Assembly (NCBI GenBank): GCA_965206975.1
Contig: OZ242253.1
Location: 2,976,001 to 3,040,000 of the forward strand
Reading direction: 5' to 3'
Source: JAAXGI01 sp965206975
GTDB lineage: Bacteria > Gemmatimonadota > Gemmatimonadetes > Longimicrobiales > Gaopeijiaceae
Length of the DNA stretch: 64,000 nucleotides
The notes under the pieces: model-generated
What the model saw: only the letters and a program-made list of their open reading frames with translations
What the model was told of the DNA's origin: nothing
Databases searched by the model: none
In this document: positions 48,167 through 57,827 of the stretch, in pieces
Position numbering within the stretch: the stretch's first letter is position 1
Layout: each line of letters begins with the position of its first letter
Translations under genes and position numbers: made by a program

Positions 48167-50037
48167 ACGAACGTCCCCGTCATGGAGGCCTCCATCTCGG
48201 CCGCGTTCTCGAGCCTCTCTCGAATCTCTTCCACCACATCCGTCGCGCTGAGCGGGAGCCCGCCGAAACGGCGGACCGACTCCAGCCGGTCGCTCGGAAA
48301 AGGAACCTCGGTCGTGAGAAGGGACCTGAGTTGCCCGTCCCGGTTCTGTTCGACGACGAAGGTGCGCTCCCGGCCCTCAAGGAATTCGCGGACGGAGGGG
48401 TGGAAGGGAAACGCCCGGACCCTCAGATAGTCGACGGGAATGCCATCGGCCGCCAGGAGCTCCTGCGCCTCGAGGATCGCCCGATCCACCCCGCCGAGAG
48501 CGACAATCCCGAGCGACGAGGGCTTCCCGTCCGGGGAGGCGCGATAAACGGGCCGTGGAACGGCCACCGTGGCGCTCTGGATCTTCCGGTCGAGTCGATC
48601 CATCACCTCGGTGTAGCCTTCCTCGTCCTCCGTATATCTCCCGTACCGGTCGTGCCCGGAGCCCCGGGTGAAGTAGGCGCCCTTCGGGTGCCCACCCGGA
48701 AGCGTCCGGTAGGGAATCCCGTCCCCGTCCCTGTCCACGTACCGGAAGAAGACGTCCATCTCCTCCAACTCCTCCGCACTCAATACCTTCCCCCGGTCGG
48801 GCCGATACGAGTCATCCCATCTGAGCCGCGGGATAACCCAGTCGTTCATCCCGATGTCGAGGTCGGAGACGACGAAGACGGGGGTCTGGAAACGGTCCGC
48901 CAAGTCGAAGGCGTCGACCGCGAAGTAGAAGCACTCGCCGGGATCCGCCGGGAAGAGCGCGATGTGCTTGGTGTCACCGTGGGAAGCGTATACGATGCTC
49001 TGGATATCGCCCTGCTGCGTGCGTGTCGGCATCCCCGTCGAGGGCCCGGCGCGCTGCACGTCGAAGAAGACCGAGGGAATCTCCGCATAGTAGGCGAGCC
49101 CGATGAACTCGCCCATGAGAGAGATCCCCGGACCCGAGGTTGCCGTGAAGGACCGCACCCCGGACCACCCGCCCCCGACAACCACCCCGGCGGCACCGAG
49201 TTCGTCCTCTGCCTGGACGATGAGGTAGCGGTTCTTACCCGTTTCGGGATCCTTCCGGTAGCGGCCGCAGAAGTGCGAGAATGCATCGACGAGCGAGGTC
49301 GAGGGCGTGATGGGGTACCATGCTGCGAGCGTTGCCCCGGCGTACACGCATCCGAGCGCCGCGGCCGTATTGCCGTCGATAAGGATCGAGTCCCGGTTCT
49401 CGTCCATCGGGGCAAGGCGTACGGGAAGGGGGCACTCGAAGTGCTTCTGCGCGTAGTCGTACCCGAGTCCAAGGGCGAGGTAGTTCGAGTCGAGGAGCGC
49501 CTTCTTCTTCGCGAAGAACTGCTCGAGGAGCCCCCGGACCACCTCCCGGTCGATCTCCAGAAGCGCAGCGAGCACTCCGACATAGATGATGTTCTTCATC
49601 AGGATACGCACGCGGTCCCCAGCGAAGTTGTCCGCGGACAGCCGCGCCATCGGGGCCCCGAGGAAGGTCACGTCGTCCCTCATGTAGTCGTGGGCGAGCG
49701 GCCACGAGGAGTCGTGGAGCACCCAACCGCCCGCGCGCACCTCCTCGATGTCCCGACCGTACGTCGCGGGGTTCATCGCCACCACGAGGTCGAAAGTGCG
49801 GCTCCGGGCCGTATGGCCCGTCCGATTCACCCGGACCTCGTACCACGTCGGGAGGCCTTGGATGTTGGAGGGAAAGAGGTTCTTCCCGCTAACCGGGATC
49901 CCCATCCGGAAGATCGCCTGGCGGAGGAGTCCATTCGCACTCGCAGAACCGGTCCCGTTGACCGTCCCTATCTTGAGCGCAAAGTCGTTGACCCTGGTAT
50001 CCCAGGGCGGGGCGGCTGGCTTCGACTCCCTGATCAA
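48163..50037 (-). CDS. korA: 2-oxoacid:acceptor oxidoreductase, gamma-alpha fused subunit
   Basis: 624 residues: an N-terminal gamma domain (about 20-210; GTVNGTGSASANGLLRQAIFRMGIPV, VAMNPATYGRDIEEV) fused to the alpha pyrimidine-binding domain (about 235-430; YAGATLAAWYPITPSTSLVDAFSHF, with the YPITPST substrate motif, and VQAEDELGAAGVVVGGGWSGVRSFTATSGPGISLM) and a C-terminal domain ending in the transketolase-like fold. TTG start at 50037 comes three bases after the stop of the flavoprotein gene; stop overlaps korB. With korB and the flavoprotein it forms one operon. Confidence 0.92.
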   Translation of the reverse strand: MIRESKPAAPPWDTRVNDFALKIGTVNGTGSASANGLLRQAIFRMGIPVSGKNLFPSNIQGLPTWYEVRVNRTGHTARSRTFDLVVAMNPATYGRDIEEVRAGGWVLHDSSWPLAHDYMRDDVTFLGAPMARLSADNFAGDRVRILMKNIIYVGVLAALLEIDREVVRGLLEQFFAKKKALLDSNYLALGLGYDYAQKHFECPLPVRLAPMDENRDSILIDGNTAAALGCVYAGATLAAWYPITPSTSLVDAFSHFCGRYRKDPETGKNRYLIVQAEDELGAAGVVVGGGWSGVRSFTATSGPGISLMGEFIGLAYYAEIPSVFFDVQRAGPSTGMPTRTQQGDIQSIVYASHGDTKHIALFPADPGECFYFAVDAFDLADRFQTPVFVVSDLDIGMNDWVIPRLRWDDSYRPDRGKVLSAEELEEMDVFFRYVDRDGDGIPYRTLPGGHPKGAYFTRGSGHDRYGRYTEDEEGYTEVMDRLDRKIQSATVAVPRPVYRASPDGKPSSLGIVALGGVDRAILEAQELLAADGIPVDYLRVRAFPFHPSVREFLEGRERTFVVEQNRDGQLRSLLTTEVPFPSDRLESVRRFGGLPLSATDVVEEIRERLENAAEMEASMTGTFV

Positions 50038-50040
50038 GGC

Positions 50041-51864
50041 TCAAACCCCCACGAGGTCGCCGGCTCGGCTCGGGCGCTTCTCCCCAGCCTCGAGGCCGGC
50101 ATAGGGAATCAACAGGTCGGACTTCCGCATGTCCCAGGCAGCGGTGGGACACCGCTCCGCGCAGAGCCCGCAGTGTATGCAGAGGTCCTCATCCTTCACC
50201 ATCACGCGGGCCGTCTGCGGTAGGGCATCCGACGCGTACAGGTCCTGGTCGAGGTTGAGAGCGGGTGCACTCAGCCGCCCGCGGAGCTCCGCCTCCTCTC
50301 CATCCTCGGTGATCGTCAGGCAGCTGAGCGGGCAGATGTCGATGCACGCGTCGCACTCGATGCAGAGGTTCGTCGTGAAGTGCGTTTGCACGTCGCAGTT
50401 GAGACAACGCTCCGCCTCCTCAAGCGTCTGCGCGAGATCGAATCCCTCCTCCACCTCGACCGTCAGCGCCTGCATCCGCTCCCGGAGCATGACGTGGCGC
50501 ATCTTCTGCCGCTCGGCCTCGTCGTAGTCGTTGCTGTAGCTCCACTCGTGCAACCCCATCTTCTGGCTCACGAGGTTCATCCCGTGGGGCGGCCGCTCTT
50601 CGAGAGGAACCCCCCGGCAGTAGTTGTGAATCGAGATCGCCGCCTGGTGCCCGTGCTCGACGGCCCAGATGATGTTCTCGGGGCCCCACGCGGCGTCGCC
50701 CCCGAAGAAGACCCCTTTCCGGGTGCTCTGGAACGTGACCCGGTCCACCGTCGGCTCGTCCCATTCGTTGAACTCGATCCCGATGTCCCTCTCCACCCAA
50801 GGGAAGGCGTTCTCCTGGCCGATTGCCAGGATCACGGCGTCACAGGGGATCCTCGTCGTCTCCTTCACCCGGCTCCGGAGCCGTCCTCCCTCGCCCTCGA
50901 ACCAGTCCACGATGTCGAAGTCCATCCCGACCAGCTCGCCGTCCTGGATCACGAACCGGGAAGGGGAGTGATTCTCCACGATCTCGACGAGTTCCTCCTC
51001 CGCGTCCTCGAGCTCCCACGGAGATGCCTTGAAGTGCCCGCGCGACTTCCTTGCCATGACCTTCACGTCCGTGCCCCCGATCCTCATCGCCGTGCGGCAG
51101 CAGTCCATCGCCGTGTTTCCGACCCCGATCACGAGGACCTTCGGCTCGATACGGTCGATGTGCTCGAAGGCCACCGACTCGAGCCAGTCGATCCCGATGT
51201 GGATCCGGTCGGAATCGTAGCGGCCCTCGATCTCAAGGTTCTTCCCGCGCGGCGCCCCCGAGCCCACGAAGACCGCGTCCCACTCCCCCATCTCTCCATC
51301 GAGGAGTTGACGCATACTCTCGATCGGGGTGTTGAGCCGGAGGTCCACCCCCATCTCGAGGATGTAGTCGATCTCCTCGGTGAGCACCTCCGGGGGGAGG
51401 CGAAACTGGGGGATGTTCGACCACATAAGCCCGCCGGAGCGGTCCTGCTTCTCGAAGATCGTCACCTCGTAGCCGAGCGGCATCAGGTCGTTCGCCACGG
51501 TGAGGGAGGCCGGCCCCGACCCGATGCATGCGATCCGCTTCCCGTTCTTGACATCCGGCACCCGGGGGAGAAGCTCCGATATGTCGTCCCGGAGGTCCGA
51601 GGCGACCCGCTTCAGTCGGCAGATCGCCACCGCTTCCCCGTCGAGCCGCGTCCGCCGGCACGCCGGCTCGCACGGCCGGTCGCAGGTGCGCCCGAGGATC
51701 CCCGGGAAGAGGTTCGACTCCCGGTTCAGCATGTACGCCTCTGTGTATCGGCCCTGCGCGATCAGCCGGATGTACTCGGGCACGTTCGTATGCGCCGGAC
51801 ACCCCCACTGGCAGTCAACGACCTTGTGGTAGTACTGCGGATCAGAGACGTCCGTAGGCTTCAT
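50041..51864 (-). CDS. GltD-like FAD/NAD(P) oxidoreductase with terminal 2x[4Fe-4S] domain (Kor partner)
   Basis: 607 residues. N-terminal Cys motif CQWGCPAHTNVPEY...CDRPCEPACRR (GltD-type 4Fe-4S), FAD motif CIGSGPASLTVANDLMPLGYEVTIFE, NAD(P) site VLVIGVGNTAMDCCRTAMRIGG, VFFGGDAAWGPENIIWAVEHGHQAA, then a ferredoxin-like tail with CIECDACIDICPLSC and CIHCGLCAERCP. It likely passes electrons between the 2-oxoacid oxidoreductase (via its own iron-sulfur clusters or ferredoxin) and NAD(P)H. First gene of the operon. Confidence 0.85.
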   Translation of the reverse strand: MKPTDVSDPQYYHKVVDCQWGCPAHTNVPEYIRLIAQGRYTEAYMLNRESNLFPGILGRTCDRPCEPACRRTRLDGEAVAICRLKRVASDLRDDISELLPRVPDVKNGKRIACIGSGPASLTVANDLMPLGYEVTIFEKQDRSGGLMWSNIPQFRLPPEVLTEEIDYILEMGVDLRLNTPIESMRQLLDGEMGEWDAVFVGSGAPRGKNLEIEGRYDSDRIHIGIDWLESVAFEHIDRIEPKVLVIGVGNTAMDCCRTAMRIGGTDVKVMARKSRGHFKASPWELEDAEEELVEIVENHSPSRFVIQDGELVGMDFDIVDWFEGEGGRLRSRVKETTRIPCDAVILAIGQENAFPWVERDIGIEFNEWDEPTVDRVTFQSTRKGVFFGGDAAWGPENIIWAVEHGHQAAISIHNYCRGVPLEERPPHGMNLVSQKMGLHEWSYSNDYDEAERQKMRHVMLRERMQALTVEVEEGFDLAQTLEEAERCLNCDVQTHFTTNLCIECDACIDICPLSCLTITEDGEEAELRGRLSAPALNLDQDLYASDALPQTARVMVKDEDLCIHCGLCAERCPTAAWDMRKSDLLIPYAGLEAGEKRPSRAGDLVGV

Positions 51865-52420
51865 GGATCAGGGCCCGTGAGCAGGGAAGTCAACGGAGAG
51901 GAGGCTGGAAAGCGGGGTGCTCCCGAGTCTTACGCGGAGGATGCCCCGGCCCGAGCCGGAAGGGGAGGGGCTCCCGCGGAACCCAGGGGGAAGAGACACG
52001 CGCCCAATGAATACCCTGAGCCGATGAGGCTCTCTGGCCTCGGTACCCGTAGCAGGCATTATGGATCGAAAGTTTAACAGGTTCGGTGTCAGGGAGGCAA
52101 TAACGCCGAGGCGCCTTGCGGTCGGAAGCACCGGGGAGCTTCCATCCTCGATCCGAGCCGGGAGGGCAGGCCCGGGGTTGACGCCCGGGGGCGGGCGTCG
52201 TCGAAGGGTGCTTGGTGCGCGCCGGGGAGCGCAAAATTTGCGGTTTCCCGGGGTGGATCGGGTGCGGGTCGGGCCCTTCCGGGCCATCCCGCCCCACCGC
52301 CTTGCCACGGCGTTCGGGTGCCTCTACCCTCTCCTACCCTCATACGCTGGGCGCTGGAAACGCCGCCCGGCGGGGTCGAGGGCGGACGGAATCCACGTGA
52401 TCGACGAAGAGGAGCGGGGA
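51865..52420. other. Divergent intergenic region between Kor operon and quinone oxidoreductase
   Basis: 556 bp without a recognisable gene. An AT-richer patch near 52058-52080 (minus-strand CATAAT and TTAAAC) is the likeliest promoter site for the Kor operon. A perfect hairpin lies at 52180-52199. Confidence 0.45.
52180..52199. other. Perfect 8-bp hairpin
   Basis: GACGCCCG-GGGG-CGGGCGTC, an 8-bp stem with a 4-base loop in the divergent region. It has no U-run, so a terminator is unlikely; operator or chance in GC-rich DNA are both possible. Confidence 0.35.
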
Positions 52421-53389
52421 ATGCGAGCCATTCGTGTAGAAGAGGTCGGGGGCGCCGACGCACTGAAGCTTCAGGACGTGCCTTCTCCCACGCCCGGCGA
52501 GGGAGAGGCCCGAGTCCGGGTCGAGGCAAGTGGCGTCAACTTCATCGATGTCTACATGCGATCGGGTGCGTACCCGGTCCCGCCCCCATTCATCCCCGGG
52601 ATGGAGGGGGCGGGGGTCGTAGTGGCCGTCGGCGACCGGGTGGGGACCGTCACGCCAGGAGATCGCGTGGCATTTGCCATGCACATCGGGAGCTACGCCG
52701 AGGAGGTCGTCGTTCCTGCATGGAAGCTCGTCAAGGTCCCGGACAGCGTGGAACTCGACGTAGCTGCGGCGGTGATGCTGCAAGGGATGACCGCCCACTA
52801 CCTCGCCTGCTCGACAGTGACGCTCGGCAGCGGCAACCGCGCTCTCATTCACGCGGCCGCCGGTGGCGTCGGCCTCCTTCTCACACAGATCGCGAAGCGA
52901 GCGGGCGCCACCGTCTACGCCACGGTGTCGACCGGGGAGAAGGCCGATCTCGCGAGCGCGGCGGGGGCGGATCACGTCATTCGCTACACCGAGACGGATT
53001 TTGCGGAGGAGCTTCGTCGTCTCACCGATGGCGAGGGGGTCCACGTGGTATACGACTCGGTCGGAAAGGACACCTTCGACGGGAGCATGACGTGCGTCAC
53101 GCCCCGCGGACACCTCGTCCTATTCGGCCAGTCGAGCGGAGCTGTGCCACCCGTTGATCCGCAGCGGCTGAATGCGGCAGGCTCCATCTACCTGACCCGT
53201 CCGAATCTCGCCCACTACGCGGCGAACGTGGGAGAGATCGCCTGGAGGGCCGACGAACTCTTCTCGTGGATCGGATCGGGGGAGCTTGACGTTAGGATCT
53301 GCGAGAGCCACCGGCTCGAAGACGCGGGCGTCGCCCACGAACGCCTCACGGGACGGAAGACCACGGGGAAGGTGCTCCTGATCCCCTGA
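52421..53389 (+). CDS. qor: Zinc-independent quinone oxidoreductase (NADPH:quinone reductase family)
   Basis: 322-residue medium-chain dehydrogenase: MRAIRVEEVGGADALKLQDVP, GVNFIDVYMRSGAYPVPPPFIPGMEGAGVVVAVG, the QOR signature around LQGMTAHYLA, and the NADPH-binding HAAAGGVGLLLTQIAKRAGATVYATVSTGEK. C-terminal RPNLAHYAAN and TTGKVLLIP are typical. No catalytic zinc ligands. ATG 52421 is preceded by GAGGAGCGGGGA, although the frame stays open much further upstream. Stand-alone gene. Confidence 0.93.
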   Translation: MRAIRVEEVGGADALKLQDVPSPTPGEGEARVRVEASGVNFIDVYMRSGAYPVPPPFIPGMEGAGVVVAVGDRVGTVTPGDRVAFAMHIGSYAEEVVVPAWKLVKVPDSVELDVAAAVMLQGMTAHYLACSTVTLGSGNRALIHAAAGGVGLLLTQIAKRAGATVYATVSTGEKADLASAAGADHVIRYTETDFAEELRRLTDGEGVHVVYDSVGKDTFDGSMTCVTPRGHLVLFGQSSGAVPPVDPQRLNAAGSIYLTRPNLAHYAANVGEIAWRADELFSWIGSGELDVRICESHRLEDAGVAHERLTGRKTTGKVLLIP

Positions 53390-53438
53390 AGCCCGCTTCG
53401 AGCCGGCGGCCCGATCGCGCGCCCGCTGGCGCTCGTCG

Positions 53439-55067
53439 CTAGAAGCGCGAACTCCGGATCACGGTGTCCGTGTCGGACCACACGTCCCGGAACCAGGCGT
53501 TCGCCTCGTCCGCCTCGGCATCCCTACCCTGGGCGCGGAGCGCCTGCTCGAGCCCGGAGACGGACCACCCGTTGTGCGGGTGCATCTCGAGCGAGGCCCG
53601 GTAGACCCCTTCGGCCTCGGCAGGCCGCCCTGCCTCGAGGAGTGCCGCACCCAGCCAGTGATGCGCGCCGAAGTTGAGCGGCTCCGGCTCGTCGTAGGCG
53701 AGCCCTTCGTGTAACTCGACCGCCCGTTCGAAGGCGTCGATCGCTTCCTCGAGCCGCCCGTCATCGCGAAGGATCTCCCCTTCCAGGATCGCGCCCGTGA
53801 TCCCGAGTAGCTGGGCGGCCGTGTGCCTCCCCCGGATCAGGACATCGTCAGGGGTGGATTCCGCGGCCTCCATGACCCGGTCTACGTAGACACGGGCCAG
53901 GTCGGCCGCCCCGGTCCTGAGGTGGGCATATCCGCGGGCGAACTCGTAGAGGCCCCGCGGGATCGCATCCTCCGGCACCTCGTCCAACTCGAGGATCTCG
54001 TCAAACCAGCCGAAGCGGAGCATCACGAGCGCCTCGAAGTAGATGCCGCCCGGAACCTGGTCTGCGTAGGCCTTTGCGGCACGGAGCGAGACCCCGCCCT
54101 GCCCCGACATCGAGCCTGCGAAGAAGAGCATGTGGAGGTTGTGCGTGGCGGCGTAGGAGACGCCCTCCTCCCAGGCGGCTCGCTGGTCCGAGTGCCACGC
54201 GTCGATGTTTGCGCGCACGGCCGACTTCCAGCGCCCGATCTCGTTATACGTATGCGACGGCATATGGTTGATGTGACTCGAGCCCGGGATCGTCGCCCCT
54301 AGGAAGTCCGCGCACGCCTCCGCCTTCCCGGGGTCCTCGGTCGCCTCCGTGCCGTGAACGTAGAGATGGCACGCACCGGGGTGGGTGATGTCCTTGGAGA
54401 GCACGTCCTCGAGAACCTGATGGAAGCTCCGGACGAATGGATCCCCGAGCCGGTACTGCGCGCGGGTCGGATTCAGGAGCATGATGGACTCGGCATACAT
54501 CGTCCCCACATCCAGATCGTCGGGGAACGCCCGATAGATCTCTGCCATCGCGCGGGAATAGATCGAGTCGAGCTGGGGGCGCCTCGCCTCGTCCTCCTCC
54601 TCCGAGTAGCGGAGGGACATCGCCTCGATCAGTGCCCTCTCTGTCGGCGTCGCTCCCCCGTCCTCGGCCAGATCCAGCGCCCGCTGGATCGCCTCGAAGG
54701 CCTCGGGCGCGTTTTGCGCCTGCATCCGTCCATTGAGGAAGGGGCCCCTCGCCCACGCCTCCCCGAAGGCACACATTGCACAGCTCGGATCCTGCCGCTG
54801 CGCTTCCTCGAAGGAAGCGAGCGCCGCGGGGAGGGTGAATGCGTACATCAGCTGCATTCCCTGCCGGTAGTACGCCTGCGCCGCCGGGGAGTCCGTCGTG
54901 ATCTCGCGGTCCGCGGGCCCGAGGACCGAATGGTAGAGGGGAAACTGGGGCTCCACCGACAATTCCGGGCCCTCCTGCTGGGCCCCCAGCGCAGCGGGTA
55001 CCAGCGTCGCGAGCGCCACGAGAAGCGGCATCGAGCGGCGGGTCGGTGCGATCTCCGCAGTATGCAT
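53439..55067 (-). CDS. Exported tetratricopeptide-repeat protein
   Basis: 542 residues. Signal peptide about 13-29 (LLVALATLVPAALGAQ), then a helical repeat protein. N-terminal YRQGMQLMYAFTLPAALASFEEAQRQDPSCAMCAFGEAWARG and C-terminal EEAIDAFERAVELHEGL, LGAALLEAGRPAEAEGVYRASLEMHPHNGW are TPR units; the middle has the conserved CHLYVHGTE and SHINHMPSHTYNEIGRW of a family often annotated only as TPR protein. The two HxxxH-like His clusters suggest a metal or catalytic site, which is unproven. The ATG 55067 has GGAG about ten bases upstream. Confidence 0.8.
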   Translation of the reverse strand: MHTAEIAPTRRSMPLLVALATLVPAALGAQQEGPELSVEPQFPLYHSVLGPADREITTDSPAAQAYYRQGMQLMYAFTLPAALASFEEAQRQDPSCAMCAFGEAWARGPFLNGRMQAQNAPEAFEAIQRALDLAEDGGATPTERALIEAMSLRYSEEEDEARRPQLDSIYSRAMAEIYRAFPDDLDVGTMYAESIMLLNPTRAQYRLGDPFVRSFHQVLEDVLSKDITHPGACHLYVHGTEATEDPGKAEACADFLGATIPGSSHINHMPSHTYNEIGRWKSAVRANIDAWHSDQRAAWEEGVSYAATHNLHMLFFAGSMSGQGGVSLRAAKAYADQVPGGIYFEALVMLRFGWFDEILELDEVPEDAIPRGLYEFARGYAHLRTGAADLARVYVDRVMEAAESTPDDVLIRGRHTAAQLLGITGAILEGEILRDDGRLEEAIDAFERAVELHEGLAYDEPEPLNFGAHHWLGAALLEAGRPAEAEGVYRASLEMHPHNGWSVSGLEQALRAQGRDAEADEANAWFRDVWSDTDTVIRSSRF

Positions 55068-55341
55068 CGGAGGACTCCCGTCGGGGTGCGATGGATAAGG
55101 ATTCGACCTGCGTGTCAAGCTTGCGAGCGAACCCGGTGCAGAGCAAGGGTCACGGGCCGCTGCCAACCGCCTCCCGACAGCCACGGGGTGGACGACGGCC
55201 CACGGGTACGAACGGATCCAGCGCGAGGTTGCCGACGCGACGCACACTCTCGGTCCCGGCGGAAGACAAGCGATGGCTCGTGCACCTCGCCGGTTGCGGA
55301 TGCAGCGGCCGGGAGTGCTCTCCTTCCCAAGAGCGGCGTCC

Positions 55342-55980
55342 TCAGGGGCTGAGCCGCCGCACACTCCATCGGCCATCTGCCGGGTCTTCCCGAGAGAAGA
55401 GGAGGCGGTCGTGGAGCCGGTCCGCCCTCCCCTCCCAGAACTCGATTCTTTCGGGCATCACCCGGTAGCCCCCCCAGTGATCGGGGCGGGGGACGTTGAC
55501 GGCGCGAAACCGTTCCTCGAACTCGCGGAACCTCTCCTCGAGGGCGTCCCGGCTCTCTAGTTCGGCGCTCTGCCTTGAGGCCCACGCACCGATCTGACTC
55601 CCCCGCGGGCGGGTGCGGAAGTACGCGTCCGACTCCCCGGCGGAAACCCGCTCGACCCGGCCGCTCACACGAAGCTGACGCGCCAGATCGTGCCAGTGGA
55701 AGTTGAGTGCCGCCCTCGGCCGAGCATCGAGCGAGCGAGCCTTCGCTGACCCGTAACTTGTGTAGAAGACGAAGCTGCGCTCCTCGATCCCCTTCACGAG
55801 CACGATCCGGCCGGCCGGCCACCCCCCCTCGCCCACCGTCGAGAGGCACGCTGCATTCGGGGACTCGATCACGGAGCGCGCATACGCCTCCGCGAGCCAG
55901 CAGCGGCTCGCCTCGATCGGGTCCCGGCCAATCGATTCGATCATGAGTGCACCCGGGTGCCTGGCGCGGCCGGCGCTCAC
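55342..55980 (-). CDS. pdxH: Pyridoxamine 5'-phosphate oxidase
   Basis: FMN enzyme making PLP. 212 residues: WLAEAYARSVIESPNAACLSTVGEGGWPAGRIVLVKGI, FVFYTSYGSAKARSLDARPRAALNFHWHDLARQLRVSG, YFRTRPRGSQIGAWASRQS and the PNPOx C-terminal signature VPRPDHWGGYRVMPERIEFWEGRADRLHDRLLF...WSVRRLSP in full. GTG 55980 is chosen because it overlaps the previous stop (GTGA) and has GGAGC upstream; ATG 55944 is the alternative. Confidence 0.94.
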   Translation of the reverse strand: MSAGRARHPGALMIESIGRDPIEASRCWLAEAYARSVIESPNAACLSTVGEGGWPAGRIVLVKGIEERSFVFYTSYGSAKARSLDARPRAALNFHWHDLARQLRVSGRVERVSAGESDAYFRTRPRGSQIGAWASRQSAELESRDALEERFREFEERFRAVNVPRPDHWGGYRVMPERIEFWEGRADRLHDRLLFSREDPADGRWSVRRLSP

Positions 55981-57383
55981 GGTGCCTGCTCCCGGCTCCC
56001 CAGCTCGTGGCGAAGCGAGAGTTCGAGGTCCGGATAGCGGAACTCGTAGCCACCTCGAAGCGCCTTCTCCGGCAGTGCACGCTGCCCGGAGAGGAGGAGT
56101 TCGACCCCCATCTCGCCCACGGCGCACCTCAGAACGCCGCCCGGGACTGGAAGGAGAGTGGGCCGGCCGAGGATCCGGCCGAGGACGTCCGTGAAGGCCG
56201 CATTCGTGAGCGGACCCGGACTCACGGCATTCAAGGCACCCCGGAGCCCGGCGTCGCTCATCGCATGCAGCGCCAGCCCCGTGTGGTCATCCAGATCGAT
56301 CCAGGAGACATACTGGTGTCCCGACCCGATGCGTCCGCCGAGCCCCAGCTGGAATGGGAGGAGGAGCGCGGCAAGCGGCCCGCCCGCGGGAGAGAGGACG
56401 AGGCCCGTTCTCATGTGGACGGTCCGGATCCCCGCATCGCGGGCGGGATCCGTGGCCGTCTCCCACCGGCGGCAGACCTCGGCAAGAAATCCCCGGCCCG
56501 GCCCGCTTTCTTCCGTTAGGCGTTCCTCGCCCCGATTCCCGTAGAAGCCGACGGCGGAGGCCGAGAGGAGGACTCGAGGGGGACGGGCGAGGCGGGCGAG
56601 GGTGCGGGAGAGGAGTCGGGTCCCCTCCTCCCGGCTCTCGAGAATCGCCCGCTTCTTCGCGCGCGTCCAGCGGAGCCCGGCGATCGTCTCGCCCGCGAGG
56701 TGCACGACCGCGCGAACGCCCTCGAGTGGTTCTGCTGGGAGGTGCCCCGACGCAGGGTCCCACCGGATCCAGTCGGAAGCCCGCCCCGGCGGACGCCTTG
56801 AGCGCGAGATGCGAAGGACGCGGAACCCCGCGACCTCGAGCTGTGAAGAGAGCGCCGTTCCGATGAGCCCGGTGCTCCCGGTGACCGCGACGCTCGCGCC
56901 GTCCCCCGAGCCGTACCTTGCGATGAGCGCGAGGTCCCTCTCGATACGCCGCGCGCGAAAGTCGAAGATGCGGCCGAGCTCCCGCCTGACTCTCGTAGCG
57001 CCGAAGGCCGCACCGAGCGGCCCGGTCGGTCTGTTCCATTCGACGGTGTCTACAAGCGCCGTGCCGCCCCCCGCCAGCGGCTCGAGTCGATGCGAATGAC
57101 GCCAGTGTTGAAATGGACCCCGTACCTGGCGGTCCACGATGAGGCCGGCCGGATCCATCTCCGATCGCTCGAACTCGGAGGTGGCCCGTATCCGTCCCTT
57201 CCCGACGCGGAGCACCACCCGGTCGCCCGCAGAGAGGCTCGCCGGTCCCGCGAGCACCCGGACGGTCCACCACGGGGGGAAGAGGCGGAGGAGCGAGCCG
57301 GGGCGGGTGTGCCAGGCGAAGACGCGGTCCGGTGAGTGGCCGATCTCTGACCTCTTCGCGAATTCAGGCATCCGGATGCCCAT
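55977..57383 (-). CDS. SRPBCC domain-YfcH (TIGR01777-type) epimerase fusion protein
   Basis: 468 residues. N-terminal SRPBCC/START-like ligand-binding domain (about 5-155; SPDRVFAWHTRPGSLLRLFPPW, RQVRGPFQHWRHSHRLEP), then a short-chain dehydrogenase/epimerase-like domain (about 160-460; VAVTGSTGLIGTALSSQLEVAGFRVLRISR, VVHLAGETIAGLRWTRAKKRAILESREEGTR, SASAVGFYGNRGEE, HQYVSWIDLDDHTGLALHAM, NAVSPGPLTNAAF). The same fusion is seen in other bacteria. Its substrate and reaction are not established. Overlaps pdxH by GTGA. Confidence 0.9.
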   Translation of the reverse strand: MGIRMPEFAKRSEIGHSPDRVFAWHTRPGSLLRLFPPWWTVRVLAGPASLSAGDRVVLRVGKGRIRATSEFERSEMDPAGLIVDRQVRGPFQHWRHSHRLEPLAGGGTALVDTVEWNRPTGPLGAAFGATRVRRELGRIFDFRARRIERDLALIARYGSGDGASVAVTGSTGLIGTALSSQLEVAGFRVLRISRSRRPPGRASDWIRWDPASGHLPAEPLEGVRAVVHLAGETIAGLRWTRAKKRAILESREEGTRLLSRTLARLARPPRVLLSASAVGFYGNRGEERLTEESGPGRGFLAEVCRRWETATDPARDAGIRTVHMRTGLVLSPAGGPLAALLLPFQLGLGGRIGSGHQYVSWIDLDDHTGLALHAMSDAGLRGALNAVSPGPLTNAAFTDVLGRILGRPTLLPVPGGVLRCAVGEMGVELLLSGQRALPEKALRGGYEFRYPDLELSLRHELGSREQAP

Positions 57384-57827
57384 CTGTCGCGATCATCCGC
57401 TCCTCACTTTGCCCGCGAAGTTTGCTGAGTCGCCGTCCGATCCACGGCCAACTCGACCAGCATCGCTGCCTGCATCATCAGGTTCAGGCGGAGCTGCTCG
57501 ACTGTCACGAACCCGTGGTCGCTCTGGCCTGTACAGGCTACCTGCGGCATGGAGGGTCCAGAGGTCACGCCATTCCGGAGGTGCCTTGCCTGGGTGCTCC
57601 CGCCCACAGCGACCAGGCCGGTCTGGCATCTCTCGCCCCACCACCACTTGATCACCGAGGCGCTGGCCGAGGTGGAGGAGTCGACGGCGCCCCTAGGGGT
57701 CCTCACTCGGTCGGCACGGTTGTGGGTGAACCCTGATCCTGCAGCAACTCGGCGACATGGCGGCGAGGGGTCGCCGCGACTCGGTGGAGCCGACGCGCCT
57801 CTACGGTGAGGCGCAGGTGCGTACGGT
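57384..57827 (-). other. Gap between SRPBCC-epimerase gene and rpe, with an orphan open frame
   Basis: 444 bp. A minus-strand frame (57404-57706, ending MMQAAMLVELAVDRTATQQTSRAK) reads protein-like in its last 30 residues, as if it were the C-terminus of a lost enzyme, but I do not recognise a family. No RNA gene found. Confidence 0.35.

Noticed and set aside
52180..52199. Hairpin as a rho-independent terminator
   Set aside because: No T-run on either side and the flanking genes diverge, so no transcript is expected to end there.
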